Part shown: positions 52,765 through 62,302 of the stretch, piece by piece | How positions within the stretch are numbered: the stretch's first letter is position 1 | Layout: the number at the start of each line of letters is the position of its first letter | Origin: Candidatus Zixiibacteriota bacterium | GTDB lineage: Bacteria; Zixibacteria; MSB-5A5; GN15; FEB-12 | Length of the DNA stretch: 64,000 nt | Reading direction: 5' to 3' | Assembly (NCBI GenBank): GCA_035380245.1 | Contig: DAOSXA010000001.1 | Coordinates: forward strand, 1,327,057-1,391,056 | The notes under the pieces: model-generated | Told to the model about the DNA's origin: nothing | The model's input: the letters and a program-made list of their open reading frames with translations, nothing else | Database searches by the model: none | Program-made: the position numbers and the translations under genes

Positions 52765-53143
52765 TTATCTGACGACCTGCCGTCTCGGCTCGGTCATTCT
52801 TTTCGTGGCCGAGTGAATCAGCAGGTGCAGAACGATCGCGGCATCCTCCTCGCTCAGACGGCAGAATTGATAGCCGGACTCGTACTCGACCGCGAATTCA
52901 CACCGGTGACTCCACATACACTTAGCCTCGAAGTTGAGATACTCGCGACCGAAAACAGGCTTGGGTAAACTCACCCGGCAGGATATAAGAGTCCCCGATT
53001 CAACCGCCTGTTTGCTGATCAGGCGCACCCCGAGGGTGCTCAGGTCGACCAACTCGCCGATCTGGCGATAGCTGTCCTTTTCGTAGACGGGGAGCTTCTC
53101 CTGGAACTCGAACCTGGTCGCCTGGCGGCACCTCGATTGCCAT
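52765..53143 (-). CDS. PilZ-domain protein with apparent frameshift near its start
   Basis: The part from about 53124 to the stop at 52765 reads as a PilZ domain: RQATRFEFQEKLPV, then IGELVDLSTLGVRLISKQ, then MWSHRCEFAVEYESG. PilZ domains bind c-di-GMP through an R-x3-R motif at the start; Arg-Gln-Ala-Thr-Arg fits. In this frame no start codon lies nearby. The expected start is ATG 53143, three bases after the previous gene's stop, but it is in another frame. Removing one base near 53126-53131 would join ATG-Ala-Ile-Glu-Val to RQATRF. Either a sequencing or assembly error or a recent inactivation explains this. It is the third gene of an operon. Confidence 0.65.
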
Positions 53144-53146
53144 CGG

Positions 53147-53410
53147 CTAGGGCAGCCGCTCCAGCTTGAACGTGTTGACCACCTTCGGATCGGGACAACA
53201 AAACGTTCCCTCGCCCTCGGTCTTTTCCCAGGGGAACGACCCGCCGTAGCGCAGCGTCGTGATAAACGGCAACAACGAACCGAATGCTCCCAGACAGATT
53301 CCGGCCGGGGTATGTCGGCCGACGATAAACTCATCACCGACTTTATGTCCGGCGGGGCATTTCCCCAACTGCGAGACCAGCGTGACTTTTACATCATGGC
53401 GTTTGCTCAT
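53147..53410 (-). CDS. TIGR04076-family protein
   Basis: 87 residues, matching the small cytoplasmic TIGR04076 family (CPAGHKVGDEFIVG, PAGICLGAFGSLLPF, EGTFCCPDPKVVNTFKLERL). It has three conserved cysteines but no known activity. It starts at ATG 53410 with GAGG four bases upstream, six bases after the SDR gene stop, and ends three bases before the PilZ start, so three genes are tightly coupled. Confidence 0.85.
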   Translation of the reverse strand: MSKRHDVKVTLVSQLGKCPAGHKVGDEFIVGRHTPAGICLGAFGSLLPFITTLRYGGSFPWEKTEGEGTFCCPDPKVVNTFKLERLP

Positions 53411-53416
53411 ACTGCC

Positions 53417-54166
53417 TCAATTCATTTGAGTGCCGCCGTTTACCGGCAGGTAAGTACCGGTGACGAAATTCGCCCATTCGCTGCAATAGAACAAAACCAC
53501 CCCGGCGATATCCTCCGTTTCGCCGACGCGCCGCAGGGGAGTATGCTGGGCGACAGCCTGTTCCATCTGCGGCATACGGGCGGCGGTGGCATCGGTCCGG
53601 GTCAGGCCCGGGGCGACTACGTTGACCCGGATCCCCAACGGACCCAGCTCCAGAGCCAGTGATTTGGAGAATGCATCCAAAGCCGACTTGGCGCTGGAAT
53701 GCGCAATGAAGCCCGGTCCCGGATGCCGAGAAAGGCCACTGCTGATGATAACGATACAGCCCTGCTTACGTTGGGCCATACTTGCTGCCGCGACTTGACA
53801 ACAATGGAACGCAGCACTCATTTCGTGCACCAGTTTGTGTTCGAATCCGTCCCAGGGGAACTCGAGAAACGGCTGTACCGGGAAACTCATGTTGGCGTTG
53901 TTGACGAGAATATCTACCGGGCCGAGTTCCTTCTCGGTCTGCTTTACCAGCGCCTCGACCTGCTCGCGCACCGATGTATCCGCCTGGATTAAAATACCCG
54001 TGCCGCCGGCTTTTTCGATTTCCGTCAGCACCTGTTTACCGGCCGCTTCGTTCTGCTTGTAGTTCACCGCTACTTTGGCGCCCTCCTGCGCCAGCAACTT
54101 GGCCGTGGCCGCACCGATCCCTCGGCTTGACCCGGTCACGATCGCTGTTTTGCCCTGTAATATCAT
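53417..54166 (-). CDS. Short-chain dehydrogenase/reductase, FabG-like, with catalytic Tyr replaced by His
   Basis: 249 residues after choosing ATG 54166 (AAGGAG eight bases upstream). The Rossmann motif TGSSRGIG binds NAD(P), and NNANMSF is the NNAG-type motif. The catalytic Ser is in IISSGLSR, but the expected Tyr of YxxxK is His (AHSSAKSAL, with Lys kept). Such His variants occur in SDR subgroups, and their activity is not established. FabG-type enzymes reduce 3-oxoacyl groups; the true substrate is unknown. It is the first gene of the SDR-TIGR04076-PilZ operon. Confidence 0.9.
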   Translation of the reverse strand: MILQGKTAIVTGSSRGIGAATAKLLAQEGAKVAVNYKQNEAAGKQVLTEIEKAGGTGILIQADTSVREQVEALVKQTEKELGPVDILVNNANMSFPVQPFLEFPWDGFEHKLVHEMSAAFHCCQVAAASMAQRKQGCIVIISSGLSRHPGPGFIAHSSAKSALDAFSKSLALELGPLGIRVNVVAPGLTRTDATAARMPQMEQAVAQHTPLRRVGETEDIAGVVLFYCSEWANFVTGTYLPVNGGTQMN

Positions 54167-54462
54167 GACACGATCTCCTTCTTGATAGGGACTTCTTCTT
54201 CTACACCCATAGCCGCTCCCCGCACGACTGTAAAGAAAAAACGGATTTATGATATCTCTGCCGGAGAACCGCATGGCGTCGGTTGAAACCGGGACTTATA
54301 TTTCACGTATCGAAAACAGACGCCCACAAGACAGGTGACGCATAAAATGGTTCTCTAATACAAGTCCTCCGATCAAACCATCCCGTCGAACTTCGGCGGG
54401 AGTAATCCCGTAACTTATCCGCCTGTCTCGTTCCCGGGGAACTAGCGGGCAAAGGACGTATC

Positions 54463-55392
54463 ATGAAACCGACTATGCGCAGATATCTTTACGATGATGA
54501 CTATTGGCGAATCCGCCGCTTTTTGAGAGAAACCCTGATCCTTAACGACCGCCGCCAGATCAACTGGGATGTCGCGCGTTTCGATTACTGGCGCTGGCAC
54601 GGTATTCTTAACATGGGTGACGGCACCCTCGAGGACGATGTCTTCATCTGGGAAACCGATCGGGGTGAAATCGCGGCTGTGCTTAACCGCGAAGCTCCCG
54701 GCTCGGTGTTTCTGCAGCTTCATCCCGACCACTGTTCCGATGATCTACGCGTCGAGATGATCCGTATCGCCGAGGCACACCTGACCGCGCCCAACGATGC
54801 CGGTCGCCGTGAGTTGCACATTTGGGCGGGGGAGGAAGACCATGGTCTTCAACAACTCTTACAGGAGGCAGGCTTCAGGCGCGATGAACGGCGTTTCCCC
54901 GAGTCACAACGGATCTGTCGTTTGGACGGAGAGTTGATTCGCCGCGAACTTGCTCCCGGATACCGGGTGCGGCCGCTCGGCGACGTCGAGGAACATCGCG
55001 AACGCTGTCTTCTTTCCTGGCGAGTATTTCATCCCAACAACCCCGAACCGCCCGGCGACCTCGACTGGTACCACAACATTCAGCGCGGACCGTTGTACCG
55101 TCGCGATCTGGACCTTGTTGCGGTTGCACCCGACGGCCACCTGGCAGCGTTTGCCACGATCTGGTTCGACGATGTTACCCGCACCGGTCTTTTCGAACCG
55201 GTTGGGACTGACCAGGCGCATCAGCGCAAGGGCCTCGGTGCGGCCGTGTTGTCCGAGGGTCTCCGTCGCTTGAAGGAGCTCGGTGCAGACATGGCCTACG
55301 TCGGTTCATACACCGAACCGGCCCATGCCCTCTATGCATCAGTTGGATTTGAGGCGTATCGACGGCTCGAACCCTGGACCAGGCTCGTCTGA
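54463..55392 (+). CDS. GNAT-family N-acetyltransferase
   Basis: 309 residues with two GNAT-like halves. The C-terminal one (about 160-309) has the acetyl-CoA motif AHQRKGLGAAVL and the last strand with VGFEAYRRLEPW. The N-terminal half (about 1-150) has a weaker fold without this loop, as in mycothiol synthase-like double GNAT proteins. It would acetylate an amine; the acceptor cannot be named. AAGGA lies six bases before the ATG. It is a single gene. Confidence 0.85.
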   Translation: MKPTMRRYLYDDDYWRIRRFLRETLILNDRRQINWDVARFDYWRWHGILNMGDGTLEDDVFIWETDRGEIAAVLNREAPGSVFLQLHPDHCSDDLRVEMIRIAEAHLTAPNDAGRRELHIWAGEEDHGLQQLLQEAGFRRDERRFPESQRICRLDGELIRRELAPGYRVRPLGDVEEHRERCLLSWRVFHPNNPEPPGDLDWYHNIQRGPLYRRDLDLVAVAPDGHLAAFATIWFDDVTRTGLFEPVGTDQAHQRKGLGAAVLSEGLRRLKELGADMAYVGSYTEPAHALYASVGFEAYRRLEPWTRLV

Positions 55393-55648
55393 TTGACTGC
55401 TTCATAACCTGCCGGGGCAAGCGATTGTCCCGGCAGCGGTGTCCAGCCCGTTCACGTTGTTCCGACCTCCCAGATTACATCACCATTTCTGTCGATAAGA
55501 TTAATCTTCTCGGAAAAACGGGCAAATGAGACTATATTAGTTGGGAACCTGTCCTAAGTCCGAATCTTATGAACTAAACCGAGCTTGAGGGATCTTCGCC
55601 ATGCCGTTGTTGAAAAATAAGGCAACTATCTATATCAAGGGTGCCGCA

Positions 55649-57961
55649 ATGAAACAGTATTTGACTCGCACTGCTCTGCTGATCGTCAGTCTTTTCCTGA
55701 TAATCGGATCGGCCCAAGCGGCCGTGCCGCAGCTTATAACCTACCAGGGTCGTTTGACCGGAACCGACGGCCAGCCGGTGGCCGATGCCACCTACTCAGT
55801 CGACTTCGCGATCTTCTCGACCGCTACCATTGGATTTACCTCACCGCTCTGGTCCGAGACGCAATCGGTGAACACCACCAACGGTCTTTTCACGGTGCTG
55901 TTGGGTGCGGTTAATCCCATGGATCCTTCGATATTTAACGGCGATGTCCGATACCTGTCGCTCATCGTCGAAGGCGGTGCGCAAAGCGATCCCCGCATCC
56001 CCATGGTCAGCGTCCCTTATGCGATGAATGCCGGCAACGTCAGCGGCTCGGACGAAGTAGTCTGTCATGACTGCGACACCGTGTTCATTAACGCGGTTGG
56101 TCCGGAAGAATTCACCGCCGCCGCCGACACAGCCCTGAAGGTAACCAACTCCGGGCCGGATGCTTTGGCCGGCATTGTCGCTCGGCTGGATGGGCAGACA
56201 GCCGATACTGTTTCCACTATCGTGGCCGGGGCGACCAACAGCAGCAGCGGCATCACCAGAGCCGGACTGTTCAAATCCGAATCCTCCGGTGACGGCGCCG
56301 TATACGGTATGCAGGCCACCGCTCGGTCGACGGGGACTACCTGGACGGTATACGGAGCTTACGGACGCGCCTCGCATACGGGCTCGGGCACAACCCACGG
56401 CGGGTGTTTTGAAACCGACCTTGAGGGAACAGGCGATCACATCGGCGTGCTCGGCCTTGGTCAGGGCCAGAGTAATTCGGCCACCTTCGGTCTGTACGCA
56501 GCTTCGATCAACTACGGTACCGGCAAGTCCCACGGCGGATTTTTCTCAGCCAACGGCGGCGCCAATCGCTACGGCGTTTACGCCGCTGGCTATACCACCA
56601 CTGCTTCGGACTCGGCTTTCGGATCATACAACACCTCAATGAGCGGGGGCTCGGCACCGGCCATTGGAACCTACGGCCGAGCAACGAATTACGTCAGTGG
56701 CACCGCTATCGGTGGCCAGTTCCGGGCCGATGGAGAAAGCCATAGTGCCAAGTACGGACTGCAAAGCTATTCCTCCGGCAGCGGACAGGCTACGGCAATC
56801 TATGGCATGAGTGAAACATCCGGCGATTTCGATGCCTACGGTGCCTGGACCTTCAGCTCGAACAGCTCGACCGGAGATGCCACCGGCGGCTTTTTCGTGG
56901 GGTCCGCTTACGACGGGACCGGTTACGGCGGACGTTTTCAGGGAGACTCGTACAGCGGAGAGGTATACGGTATTCGCGCCATCGGCGCGCCGCGCACCGG
57001 CTCATCCAATGCCTATGGCGTGTACGGTTGGACGATGGACGGGCTTGCAGGTACTTTCACAGGCAATTCCTACACCGCCTATTTCGAAAACACCTTGCTC
57101 TATGGGACACCCTACGGTATCTACAGTCTTGTCGATGGCACCGAAACCTCGAGCTCAGGCTTCGCCCTCTACAGTCGTATTCAACACGCCGGTTCCGGCA
57201 CCAGCTACGCAGGTTATTTCCTGTCCGACTCTACCGGTACCGGTTCCTCCTACGGTGTCCGCGCGGTCGGTCTCAGTAAGGGGACGGCCACTGTCTACGG
57301 CGCCGCGTGCGTTGCCGCCAACCGTTCCACTGCGTCGGCCTACGCCGGTTTCTTCGAGGTATACAACCTGGGCACGGGAGACCGTTACGCCATCTACGCC
57401 AAATCTCCCAACGTCGGCTATGCCGGTTATTTCAACGGCGACGTCCGCATCACCGGCGACCAGAGCGTGCTCGGCTCCAAATCGGCCGCGGTCGAAATAG
57501 CTCCCGGCGACTTTCGCCTCATGTACTCCCAGGAATCACCGGAATGCTGGTTTGAGGATTTCGGCGAAAGCCGCCTCGTGAACGGTCGTGCTCATATCGA
57601 TCTCGAGGACCTCTACCGTCAAACGGTTAACACCGGCGAGACCTACCACGTTTTCCTGACCCCTCACGATGAGCCGGTCGTTCTCGCCGTTGCCAATCGC
57701 ACCACCACGTCTTTCGAGGTAGTCGGTCCCGCCGGCAGCAACATCAGTTTCTCCTACCGCATCGTCGCCAAGCGGCAGGGTTATGAGTCAGTTCGCTTAG
57801 CCCACATGAAGGGGGACACGCCCGATGTCGTTGCCGCGAAAGTAGCCGCCGACGAACAGGCGCGCCTGTTGGACGAACAAACGGCCGCGGCGAGTCTCGA
57901 AGACCAGCCTGAACGACGGGCCAAAATACTCAGCGAACCTGCGCAGCCCAGCCAGGAATAA
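55649..57961 (+). CDS. Exported YQGRL-domain protein with glycine-rich repeats, third family member
   Basis: About 770 residues. ATG 55649 has AAGGGT six bases upstream and opens a signal peptide (about 1-25, AQA site); an ATG at 55601 adds 16 residues. The first domain begins AVPQLITYQGRLTGTDGQP, the same as the two proteins at 35498-38587. Residues about 180-600 are irregular repeats of 30 residues built on YGxYGRAxHTGSGTTHGG-like strands, similar to beta-helical tail or surface proteins. The last 150 residues (PECWFEDFGESRLVNGRAHIDL) form a domain found at the C-terminus of many such proteins. Its role is probably surface adhesion or structure. Confidence 0.8.
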   Translation: MKQYLTRTALLIVSLFLIIGSAQAAVPQLITYQGRLTGTDGQPVADATYSVDFAIFSTATIGFTSPLWSETQSVNTTNGLFTVLLGAVNPMDPSIFNGDVRYLSLIVEGGAQSDPRIPMVSVPYAMNAGNVSGSDEVVCHDCDTVFINAVGPEEFTAAADTALKVTNSGPDALAGIVARLDGQTADTVSTIVAGATNSSSGITRAGLFKSESSGDGAVYGMQATARSTGTTWTVYGAYGRASHTGSGTTHGGCFETDLEGTGDHIGVLGLGQGQSNSATFGLYAASINYGTGKSHGGFFSANGGANRYGVYAAGYTTTASDSAFGSYNTSMSGGSAPAIGTYGRATNYVSGTAIGGQFRADGESHSAKYGLQSYSSGSGQATAIYGMSETSGDFDAYGAWTFSSNSSTGDATGGFFVGSAYDGTGYGGRFQGDSYSGEVYGIRAIGAPRTGSSNAYGVYGWTMDGLAGTFTGNSYTAYFENTLLYGTPYGIYSLVDGTETSSSGFALYSRIQHAGSGTSYAGYFLSDSTGTGSSYGVRAVGLSKGTATVYGAACVAANRSTASAYAGFFEVYNLGTGDRYAIYAKSPNVGYAGYFNGDVRITGDQSVLGSKSAAVEIAPGDFRLMYSQESPECWFEDFGESRLVNGRAHIDLEDLYRQTVNTGETYHVFLTPHDEPVVLAVANRTTTSFEVVGPAGSNISFSYRIVAKRQGYESVRLAHMKGDTPDVVAAKVAADEQARLLDEQTAAASLEDQPERRAKILSEPAQPSQE

Positions 57962-57992
57962 CGCGTCCCCGACATAAGAGTCTGCCAATAGA

Positions 57993-58174
57993 GAAGCCCC
58001 GGTTATCGGGATTGTTGACAAACCTCAATCGCGGCGGAGACAAGCCCCGCCGCTACGCGTTGAAGGCCCCTAACCTCGCATAGCGGGCGGCCTTGTGTCG
58101 CCCGCATTAACAGAAGTGTCTTGCTGAACATCCGTGCGTACGGCTTTTTCAACAGCTCCTATCGCCGGGGCTTC
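57993..58174. repeat. Dispersed intergenic repeat, copy 2, inside a terminator-like hairpin
   Basis: The core (about 58011-58155) matches the element at 33544-33680, including GCGGCGGAGACAAGCCCCG, CGGCCTTGTGTCGCCCG and the inverted ends TTGTTGA / TCAACAG. Outside the core are GAAGCCCCGG and CCGGGGCTTC, which pair as a terminator stem for the convergent genes. The element appears to sit in the loop of that hairpin. I estimate 20 of 26 matches between the two extended ends. Confidence 0.75.
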
Positions 58175-58196
58175 TAAGTTTGTGCTGTTTGTGGCT

Positions 58197-59522
58197 CTAT
58201 GATCGCTCGTTGAGCGAGTTGGCCGCGCGGAGGCCTTCCGCCACCTCCGGCAGAATCCCTTTAGCCAGGTAGATCGGTTGCACCAGTTTACCGTGCGCCG
58301 GAAGGCGCATCATGAATATCAAAGCCCCGACCACGCAGGCAACCCCGCCTGCCAGGATCGTGCCCGGAGTTCCGATTCGGCTTGCCAGACTGCCGGCCAT
58401 GAGACTCCCGAGTGGGGCCATCCCGAAAAACGACATGGCATAGAAACTCATCAGCCGTCCCCGTTTGTCGTCGTCGACAATACTTTGCAAAACGGTGTTC
58501 GAGGAAGCCAGCGTAAGCATCATTCCCATCCCGACGAAAAACAACAGCACCATTGACAGCCATAGCTGACGGGAAAGTGAGAAAGCTATTAATCCCACCC
58601 CGAATATCAGGGCGGAAATAGAGATAACATTACCGAGTCCCACTATCGTTCGGCGTGAGGCTAAAAAAGCAGCTCCGGCAAGAGCTCCGAAACCGACCGA
58701 AGCCATCAGGAATCCGAGCGTGTGAGGCCCGCCGTGAAGAACATCGCGCGCAATCGCCGGCATCAATACCGCATACGGCATCCCCATGATACTGACCAGG
58801 GCAATCAGCAGGAGAATCCCGCGCATCGGAGCGAAACCGAACACGTATTTAAAACCGTCCTTGAAATCGGCCAGCATGTTGCCCGAGGACTTGCGGTGTT
58901 GTTGGGGTTTGAGTCTCATGGCCAGCAGGGCCGCGATAACCGCGATAAATGAGGCTGCGTTCAACGCGAAACAGGCCCCTTCGCCGACTGCCGCAATCAC
59001 TACTCCGGCGACTGTCGGCCCGATCAAACGTGCTCCGTTGACCATGGTCGAGTTAAGGGCAATAGCGTTACTCAGGTCCTCACGGTGTTCGATCATTTCG
59101 ATCATCAGCGATTGTCGTGAGGGCATCTCGAACGCATTGACCAGGCCCAGCAGGACACCCAGAGCGATGATGTGCCAGACCTCGACCAGGTTGGTCAGTA
59201 CCAGTATCGCCAGAATCGTAGCTTGTATGGCCGAGATAATCTGGGCTGTCAGCAGAATCCGGTATCGGCTGAAGCGGTCGACCAGCACCCCGGCAAACGG
59301 CGCCACCAGAAAGGTCGGCAATTGTGAACTGAAACCGACAATACCGAGCAGGAAAACCGAATCGGTCAACCGATACACCAGCCATCCCTGGGCTATTCTC
59401 TGAATCCAGGTACCGATTAAGGATACTCCCTGCCCCATGAAATAGAGTCGGTAGTTGCGCGATTGCAGCGCCCGGAGAACGAACTTGATTGAGGATGTCC
59501 CGTTGTTGTCCTGCTGTTTCAT
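58197..59522 (-). CDS. MFS transporter, enterobactin-exporter-like (MFS_3)
   Basis: About 441 residues with 12 expected helices. The RNYRLYFMGQGVSLIGTWIQ start is characteristic of the MFS_3 (EntS-like) group, which exports siderophores, drugs or other small molecules. The GFSSQLPTFLVAPFAGVLVDRFSR loop is the family's motif A. Start ATG 59522 is chosen because a longer frame adds 22 residues without sense; the ribosome site is weak. No biosynthetic gene cluster is nearby, so the substrate is unknown. Confidence 0.9.
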   Translation of the reverse strand: MKQQDNNGTSSIKFVLRALQSRNYRLYFMGQGVSLIGTWIQRIAQGWLVYRLTDSVFLLGIVGFSSQLPTFLVAPFAGVLVDRFSRYRILLTAQIISAIQATILAILVLTNLVEVWHIIALGVLLGLVNAFEMPSRQSLMIEMIEHREDLSNAIALNSTMVNGARLIGPTVAGVVIAAVGEGACFALNAASFIAVIAALLAMRLKPQQHRKSSGNMLADFKDGFKYVFGFAPMRGILLLIALVSIMGMPYAVLMPAIARDVLHGGPHTLGFLMASVGFGALAGAAFLASRRTIVGLGNVISISALIFGVGLIAFSLSRQLWLSMVLLFFVGMGMMLTLASSNTVLQSIVDDDKRGRLMSFYAMSFFGMAPLGSLMAGSLASRIGTPGTILAGGVACVVGALIFMMRLPAHGKLVQPIYLAKGILPEVAEGLRAANSLNERS

Positions 59523-59819
59523 AGCAATAATCTTTCGATCATTCCCACTCAAACACTTAACTGCCTCAAAGGTTGCAATCGGCAACAAAGATAAGCAGTC
59601 CGGGATCGGATAGCTATGGGGATTTTGTCGGGATTATATCTGATCTGCCCGGAGTTTTTATGCCTGCGGAAGGTCGGATAACCTTTCATCAATTCGGTAT
59701 CGGTCAGGTCGCATCTAAGCGTAAGCTATCACAAGTGACAATAAGCCTTAACAGGGCGGGAACTCTGTTCCCCGGCAATCGTATTATTCATAGACCAAAC
59801 TGTCGACAGGGAGATACGA

Positions 59820-60653
59820 TTGCGCCTGTTCTTTATTTTCGCGGCTGTTTTTCTGGCCGCCAACGTTCATGCAGGGGAGAGCCCCGTTAACCAACCGATC
59901 CGTCTGGCTGCTTACACGCTCGAACAGCCGGATTTCAACTGGCAAACCCGCACCACCGCCCACTATCGCATTCACTACCTGCCCGGCTCGACCGCCGAGC
60001 GGCAGCTTGACAGTCTCAGCGCATATAACGAGGAAATCATCACCCGGCACCTGGCGCTGCTCAACGAGACTGCTTTCGATCGGATCATCGACCTGTTCTA
60101 TTTCGACTCACGTGAACAGATCGAGTCGATCGTCAGTAAGCCGTTTCGCGCTCTCGCCGATGCCGCGAGTATGACGGTACTGGCCGTTCGCAACGACTCC
60201 GACCGGGCCCGTGACGCCCATGAGATCATGCACGTCGTTTCGTTCGATCTCTGGGGCGGCTGGGATCGCCGCAACGACCTGGCCTGGCTCTCGGAAGGGC
60301 TGGCAACCCGGGCGGACGACCCCTGCAACGGCTATAATCAAACCGAACTGGCGGCGCACATCCTGTTCAAAACGAACAGCGCCCCGTCGCTTGACTCCCT
60401 CGCTCTGTCCTTTCGTGAATATCCGGAGATGATCGGTTATATGCTCGCGGCGAGTTTCGTGGATTACGTAATTGACCGGCACGGCATCGATAAGCTGCAC
60501 CGACTTTGGCAGGTCGGTTATGCCGGACTGGAAGATACCCTCGGATTATCCATTGCCGATATCGAACGGGATTGGATAACCTACGTCCGGGAGCGCTATC
60601 CCGATCCCGATGTCCCCGACTGGCCCGATCTCGAAAAGAACGGTTGCCGATAG
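59820..60653 (+). CDS. Exported gluzincin-like metallopeptidase (peptidase MA-like)
   Basis: 277 residues. A TTG start at 59820 has GGGAG six bases upstream and opens a signal peptide (about 1-18, NVHA). The zinc motif HEIMH gives His134, Glu135 and His138; a third ligand Glu159 (LSEGLAT) lies 24 residues downstream, the layout of gluzincins. The remaining part is helical. It is likely a periplasmic or outer-surface peptidase. I cannot name a closer family; the whole is much shorter than M1 aminopeptidases. Confidence 0.75.
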   Translation: MRLFFIFAAVFLAANVHAGESPVNQPIRLAAYTLEQPDFNWQTRTTAHYRIHYLPGSTAERQLDSLSAYNEEIITRHLALLNETAFDRIIDLFYFDSREQIESIVSKPFRALADAASMTVLAVRNDSDRARDAHEIMHVVSFDLWGGWDRRNDLAWLSEGLATRADDPCNGYNQTELAAHILFKTNSAPSLDSLALSFREYPEMIGYMLAASFVDYVIDRHGIDKLHRLWQVGYAGLEDTLGLSIADIERDWITYVRERYPDPDVPDWPDLEKNGCR

Positions 60654-60699
60654 GCCGCGCGAGCGGCAGATGTCCTCGCCTGCCCCATGACCAATGCCC

Positions 60700-60738
60700 G
60701 TCGTAAGGCAGGTCCGTCTTCGAACCTGCCCTTATGTT
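60700..60738 (-). repeat. REP-like hairpin, copy B
   Basis: Seven-base-pair stem GGCAGGT / ACCTGCC with a CCGTCTTCGA loop. Its reverse complement has CATAAG at one end and ACGACGGG at the other, matching copy A at 39568-39611. Confidence 0.6.
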
Positions 60739-60781
60739 CCATTCCGGAAAAGGTTGTCAAAGCTCTTGAAATAAAAATCCC

Positions 60782-61534
60782 TTACCGAGCAATCACGAAT
60801 ACTCGCCCCTCTTGTTCGGGATCGGCCAGCGGGATCGACAAGGCCTGCATGCGAGCGAAATAGATATTTTCCCAACCGGTGTCATACAATGCCTGTCGTA
60901 CCCGCATCATGTCGAAAGCCGTATTGTACACGGTTTCGTCAAACCGCCGGAATCGCCCGTCGGAATCCTTCACGAATCCCGTGATCGTGGTCCAGGCACG
61001 ATCACCCTGCCCGTCGTAAACACCGCGTGTAATGATAAGGGTGTCGTCTTTTCCATCGTGAACGTTGATATTGTTCCATTGTTTAAGTCCGCGTCGTGTG
61101 TTGAGATCGAAGATGAACCAACCGTCACAAATCCCCCTGACGCACCGGAAACAACCGGTCAGAGCCTCTTCGTTCGCGAGATGATTGAGTGAGTCATAGG
61201 TCGAGACCACCAGGCCGAATCGTTCGTCAACGGCAAAATCGGCAGCATCAGCTTTGATAAATCGAGCCGAGCCGGCTTCAATGTACGAGCGGGTGTTTTC
61301 CTCGGCAAACCGAAGCATGTGCTCGGACAGATCCAGTCCGACCACCCGATACCCCTCTTTCAAAAAATATGCCGCTAACTGACCGGTGCCGCAACAGAGG
61401 TCCAGCAACGTCTTGTTGGGACTGTCGCTGGAAATAGTGGAATAAAATTCGTGAAGTAACGGGGCAACCTGCGCTACATAGCCACCCCATCGGGCGTTGT
61501 AAACGCGAGCGAATTCAGCACGGTATGCCTGCAC
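60782..61534 (-). CDS. Class I SAM-dependent methyltransferase
   Basis: 250 residues beginning at GTG 61534 with AAGGA seven bases upstream. Motif I LLDLCCGTGQLAAYF and motif II VVGLDLSEHML bind SAM. The middle (VVSTYDSLNHLAN) is typical of the UbiE/Coq5-like or TehB-type small-molecule group. The acceptor is unknown. It is a single gene with the REP-like hairpin just past its stop. Confidence 0.9.
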   Translation of the reverse strand: MQAYRAEFARVYNARWGGYVAQVAPLLHEFYSTISSDSPNKTLLDLCCGTGQLAAYFLKEGYRVVGLDLSEHMLRFAEENTRSYIEAGSARFIKADAADFAVDERFGLVVSTYDSLNHLANEEALTGCFRCVRGICDGWFIFDLNTRRGLKQWNNINVHDGKDDTLIITRGVYDGQGDRAWTTITGFVKDSDGRFRRFDETVYNTAFDMMRVRQALYDTGWENIYFARMQALSIPLADPEQEGRVFVIAR

Positions 61535-61899
61535 TGAGATTTCCTTTCGATCCGGGTGACGGTATTAGCTGATCATTGTTGATACAGTATCGTTAATCCG
61601 CGGTTGAAGTTACAAGCACTTTTAGACATTACCGGTTAAGGTCGAGGACAACTAAATAGCCATACTTAACAAACCGTACCGAAGAACAGGAGAAATTCAG
61701 GGCCACCGATCCTGGTCATGAAATGAAAACTTTGACAACAGGTTCGGAGACAAATCGTCTTCAGACCGACCGTCATCGAATAAGATATGTGATTGCCGAA
61801 TGGCGGAGTCGGGTTTATTTCTATGATGGAAGTTGAGCCGTCGGAAACCGGCTGACATCGCTCACTTTCTGAACTTATGTAGAGTATGGATTATCGCCC
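61535..61899. other. Intergenic region upstream of umuD
   Basis: About 365 bp. I searched by eye for a LexA box (CTGT-N8-ACAG or CGAAC-N4-GTTCG) and found no match. TTGACA near 61734 lacks a good -10. No RNA gene is visible. Confidence 0.4.
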
Positions 61900-62283
61900 A
61901 TGAATATACCGTTGTCTGCCGAACGCGTATCGGCGGGGTTTCCCTCCCCGGCCGACAGTCATATCGAGGCTCCGCTCGATCTGAACGCCTATCTTATCCG
62001 CCACCCGGCCGCGACTTTTTTCGTTCGCGTCGCCGGTGATTCCATGATCGGCGCCGGAATCTATTCCGGGGATATCCTGATCGTCGACCGATCCGTAGAG
62101 GCGACGGACAAAAAAGTGGTCATTGCGATAGTTGACGGAGAGTTGACGGTCAAGCGGCTGCGAATACATGAAGGTCGCATCATACTGCTTCCGGAAAACG
62201 ATGCTTACCCGCCGATATCCGTTGAGGACGGAACCGAGCTTGAAATATGGGGAGTGGTGACTACGGTCATCCATCCCGTGTAA
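61900..62283 (+). CDS. umuD: UmuD-like SOS mutagenesis protease subunit
   Basis: 127 residues of the S24 LexA/UmuD family. Self-cleavage is expected between Ala12 and Gly13 (SAGFPSP). The Ser-Lys dyad is Ser48 (GDSMIGAGI) and Lys85 (LTVKRL). After RecA-stimulated cleavage it pairs with UmuC to form the translesion polymerase. It lies 19 bp upstream of umuC, so the pair forms the usual operon. The ribosome site is poor, suggesting low translation. Confidence 0.95.
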   Translation: MNIPLSAERVSAGFPSPADSHIEAPLDLNAYLIRHPAATFFVRVAGDSMIGAGIYSGDILIVDRSVEATDKKVVIAIVDGELTVKRLRIHEGRIILLPENDAYPPISVEDGTELEIWGVVTTVIHPV

Positions 62284-62302
62284 TTGATCTCAAAAGAGTA
62301 TC

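Noticed and set aside
53144..53337. N-terminal extension of the PilZ reading frame
   Set aside because: It overlaps the TIGR04076 gene in another frame and reads as Arg/Ser-rich nonsense; the shorter start with a frameshift is more likely.
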